NCBI GenBank assembly: GCA_023422975.1
Contig: JAFAGF010000004.1
Location: 1 to 6,793 of the forward strand
From: Pseudomonadota bacterium
GTDB lineage: Bacteria; Pseudomonadota; Gammaproteobacteria; Burkholderiales; Burkholderiaceae_C
Length of the DNA stretch: 6,793 nt
Reading direction: 5' to 3'
Notes under the pieces: model-generated
Database searches by the model: none
What the model saw: only the letters and a program-made list of their open reading frames with translations
Told to the model about the DNA's origin: nothing
Shown here: positions 6,696-6,793 of the stretch, piece by piece
Position numbering within the stretch: the stretch's first letter is position 1
How the letters are laid out: each line of letters starts with the position of its first letter
Program-made: the position numbers and the translations under genes

Positions 6696-6793
6696 ATGCG
6701 CCAAGAGAGCGACTTTTTGGGTCCCAAGGACATTCCCGATAACGCCTACTGGGGCGTGCACTCGGCCCGCGCGGTTGAGAACTTCCCCATCAC
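6696..6793 (+). CDS. aspA: Aspartate ammonia-lyase, N-terminal start (cut by window edge)
   Basis: AspA reversibly splits L-aspartate into fumarate and ammonia in the cytoplasm. Only 32 codons are present. They read [20 protein letters not shown] then [12 protein letters not shown], matching the N-terminus of AspA (E. coli: [25 protein letters not shown]) better than class II fumarase, which has ...YWGAQTQRSLENF at the same place; the GVH after YWG is the discriminating feature. The start ATG 6696 has a GAGAGAG stretch (6681-6687) eight bases upstream. The catalytic residues lie outside the window. It is transcribed away from the small 86-residue gene across a long leader region. Confidence 0.85.
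   Translation, partial: MRQESDFLGPKDIPDNAYWGVHSARAVENFPI

Overview
The window looks like a piece of a high-GC betaproteobacterial chromosome, most likely Burkholderiales of the Comamonadaceae type (Acidovorax, Comamonas, Hydrogenophaga or Rhodoferax relatives). That placement rests on remembered family resemblance of the encoded proteins and on codon choice; I could not test it by a search. Everything is consistent with core chromosome: no insertion sequence, integrase, tRNA, rRNA, CRISPR array or phage gene was seen.

Left part (1-2425), minus strand, read right to left: a MurU-like sugar-phosphate nucleotidyltransferase of peptidoglycan recycling (1652-2425), an intrinsic terminator (1559-1588), a TauE/SafE-type membrane permease (762-1520), then the 5' part of pepP, Xaa-Pro aminopeptidase P (667 down to the window edge). 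A 20-bp perfect palindrome lies just upstream of the pepP start.

Middle (2426-5805), plus strand: a 151-bp divergent intergenic region carrying an inverted repeat, then transketolase (2577-4619), a strong hairpin terminator/attenuator, and glycolytic-type GAPDH (4714-5712), closed by a bidirectional terminator that is preceded by a second palindromic dyad. Transketolase makes glyceraldehyde-3-phosphate, which GAPDH consumes, so the pair links the pentose-phosphate and triose parts of central carbon metabolism. Both genes use strongly biased codons (CTG, AAG, GGC, ACC), as expected for high expression.

Right part (5806-6793): a small minus-strand gene of unknown function (5952-6212), with a near-perfect ribosome binding site and its own terminator, faces GAPDH. 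About 480 bp of non-coding, locally AT-rich DNA separates it from a divergently oriented aspartate ammonia-lyase gene, of which only the first 32 codons are present. This intergenic stretch is the least explained part: it holds a 23-bp inverted repeat with extra half-sites, repeated ATTCAT boxes, and a terminator-like GC hairpin about 45 bp before the aspA start.

No clearly new multi-gene system is visible. The candidates worth a second look are the aspA leader region, the small orphan gene, and the operator-like dyads.
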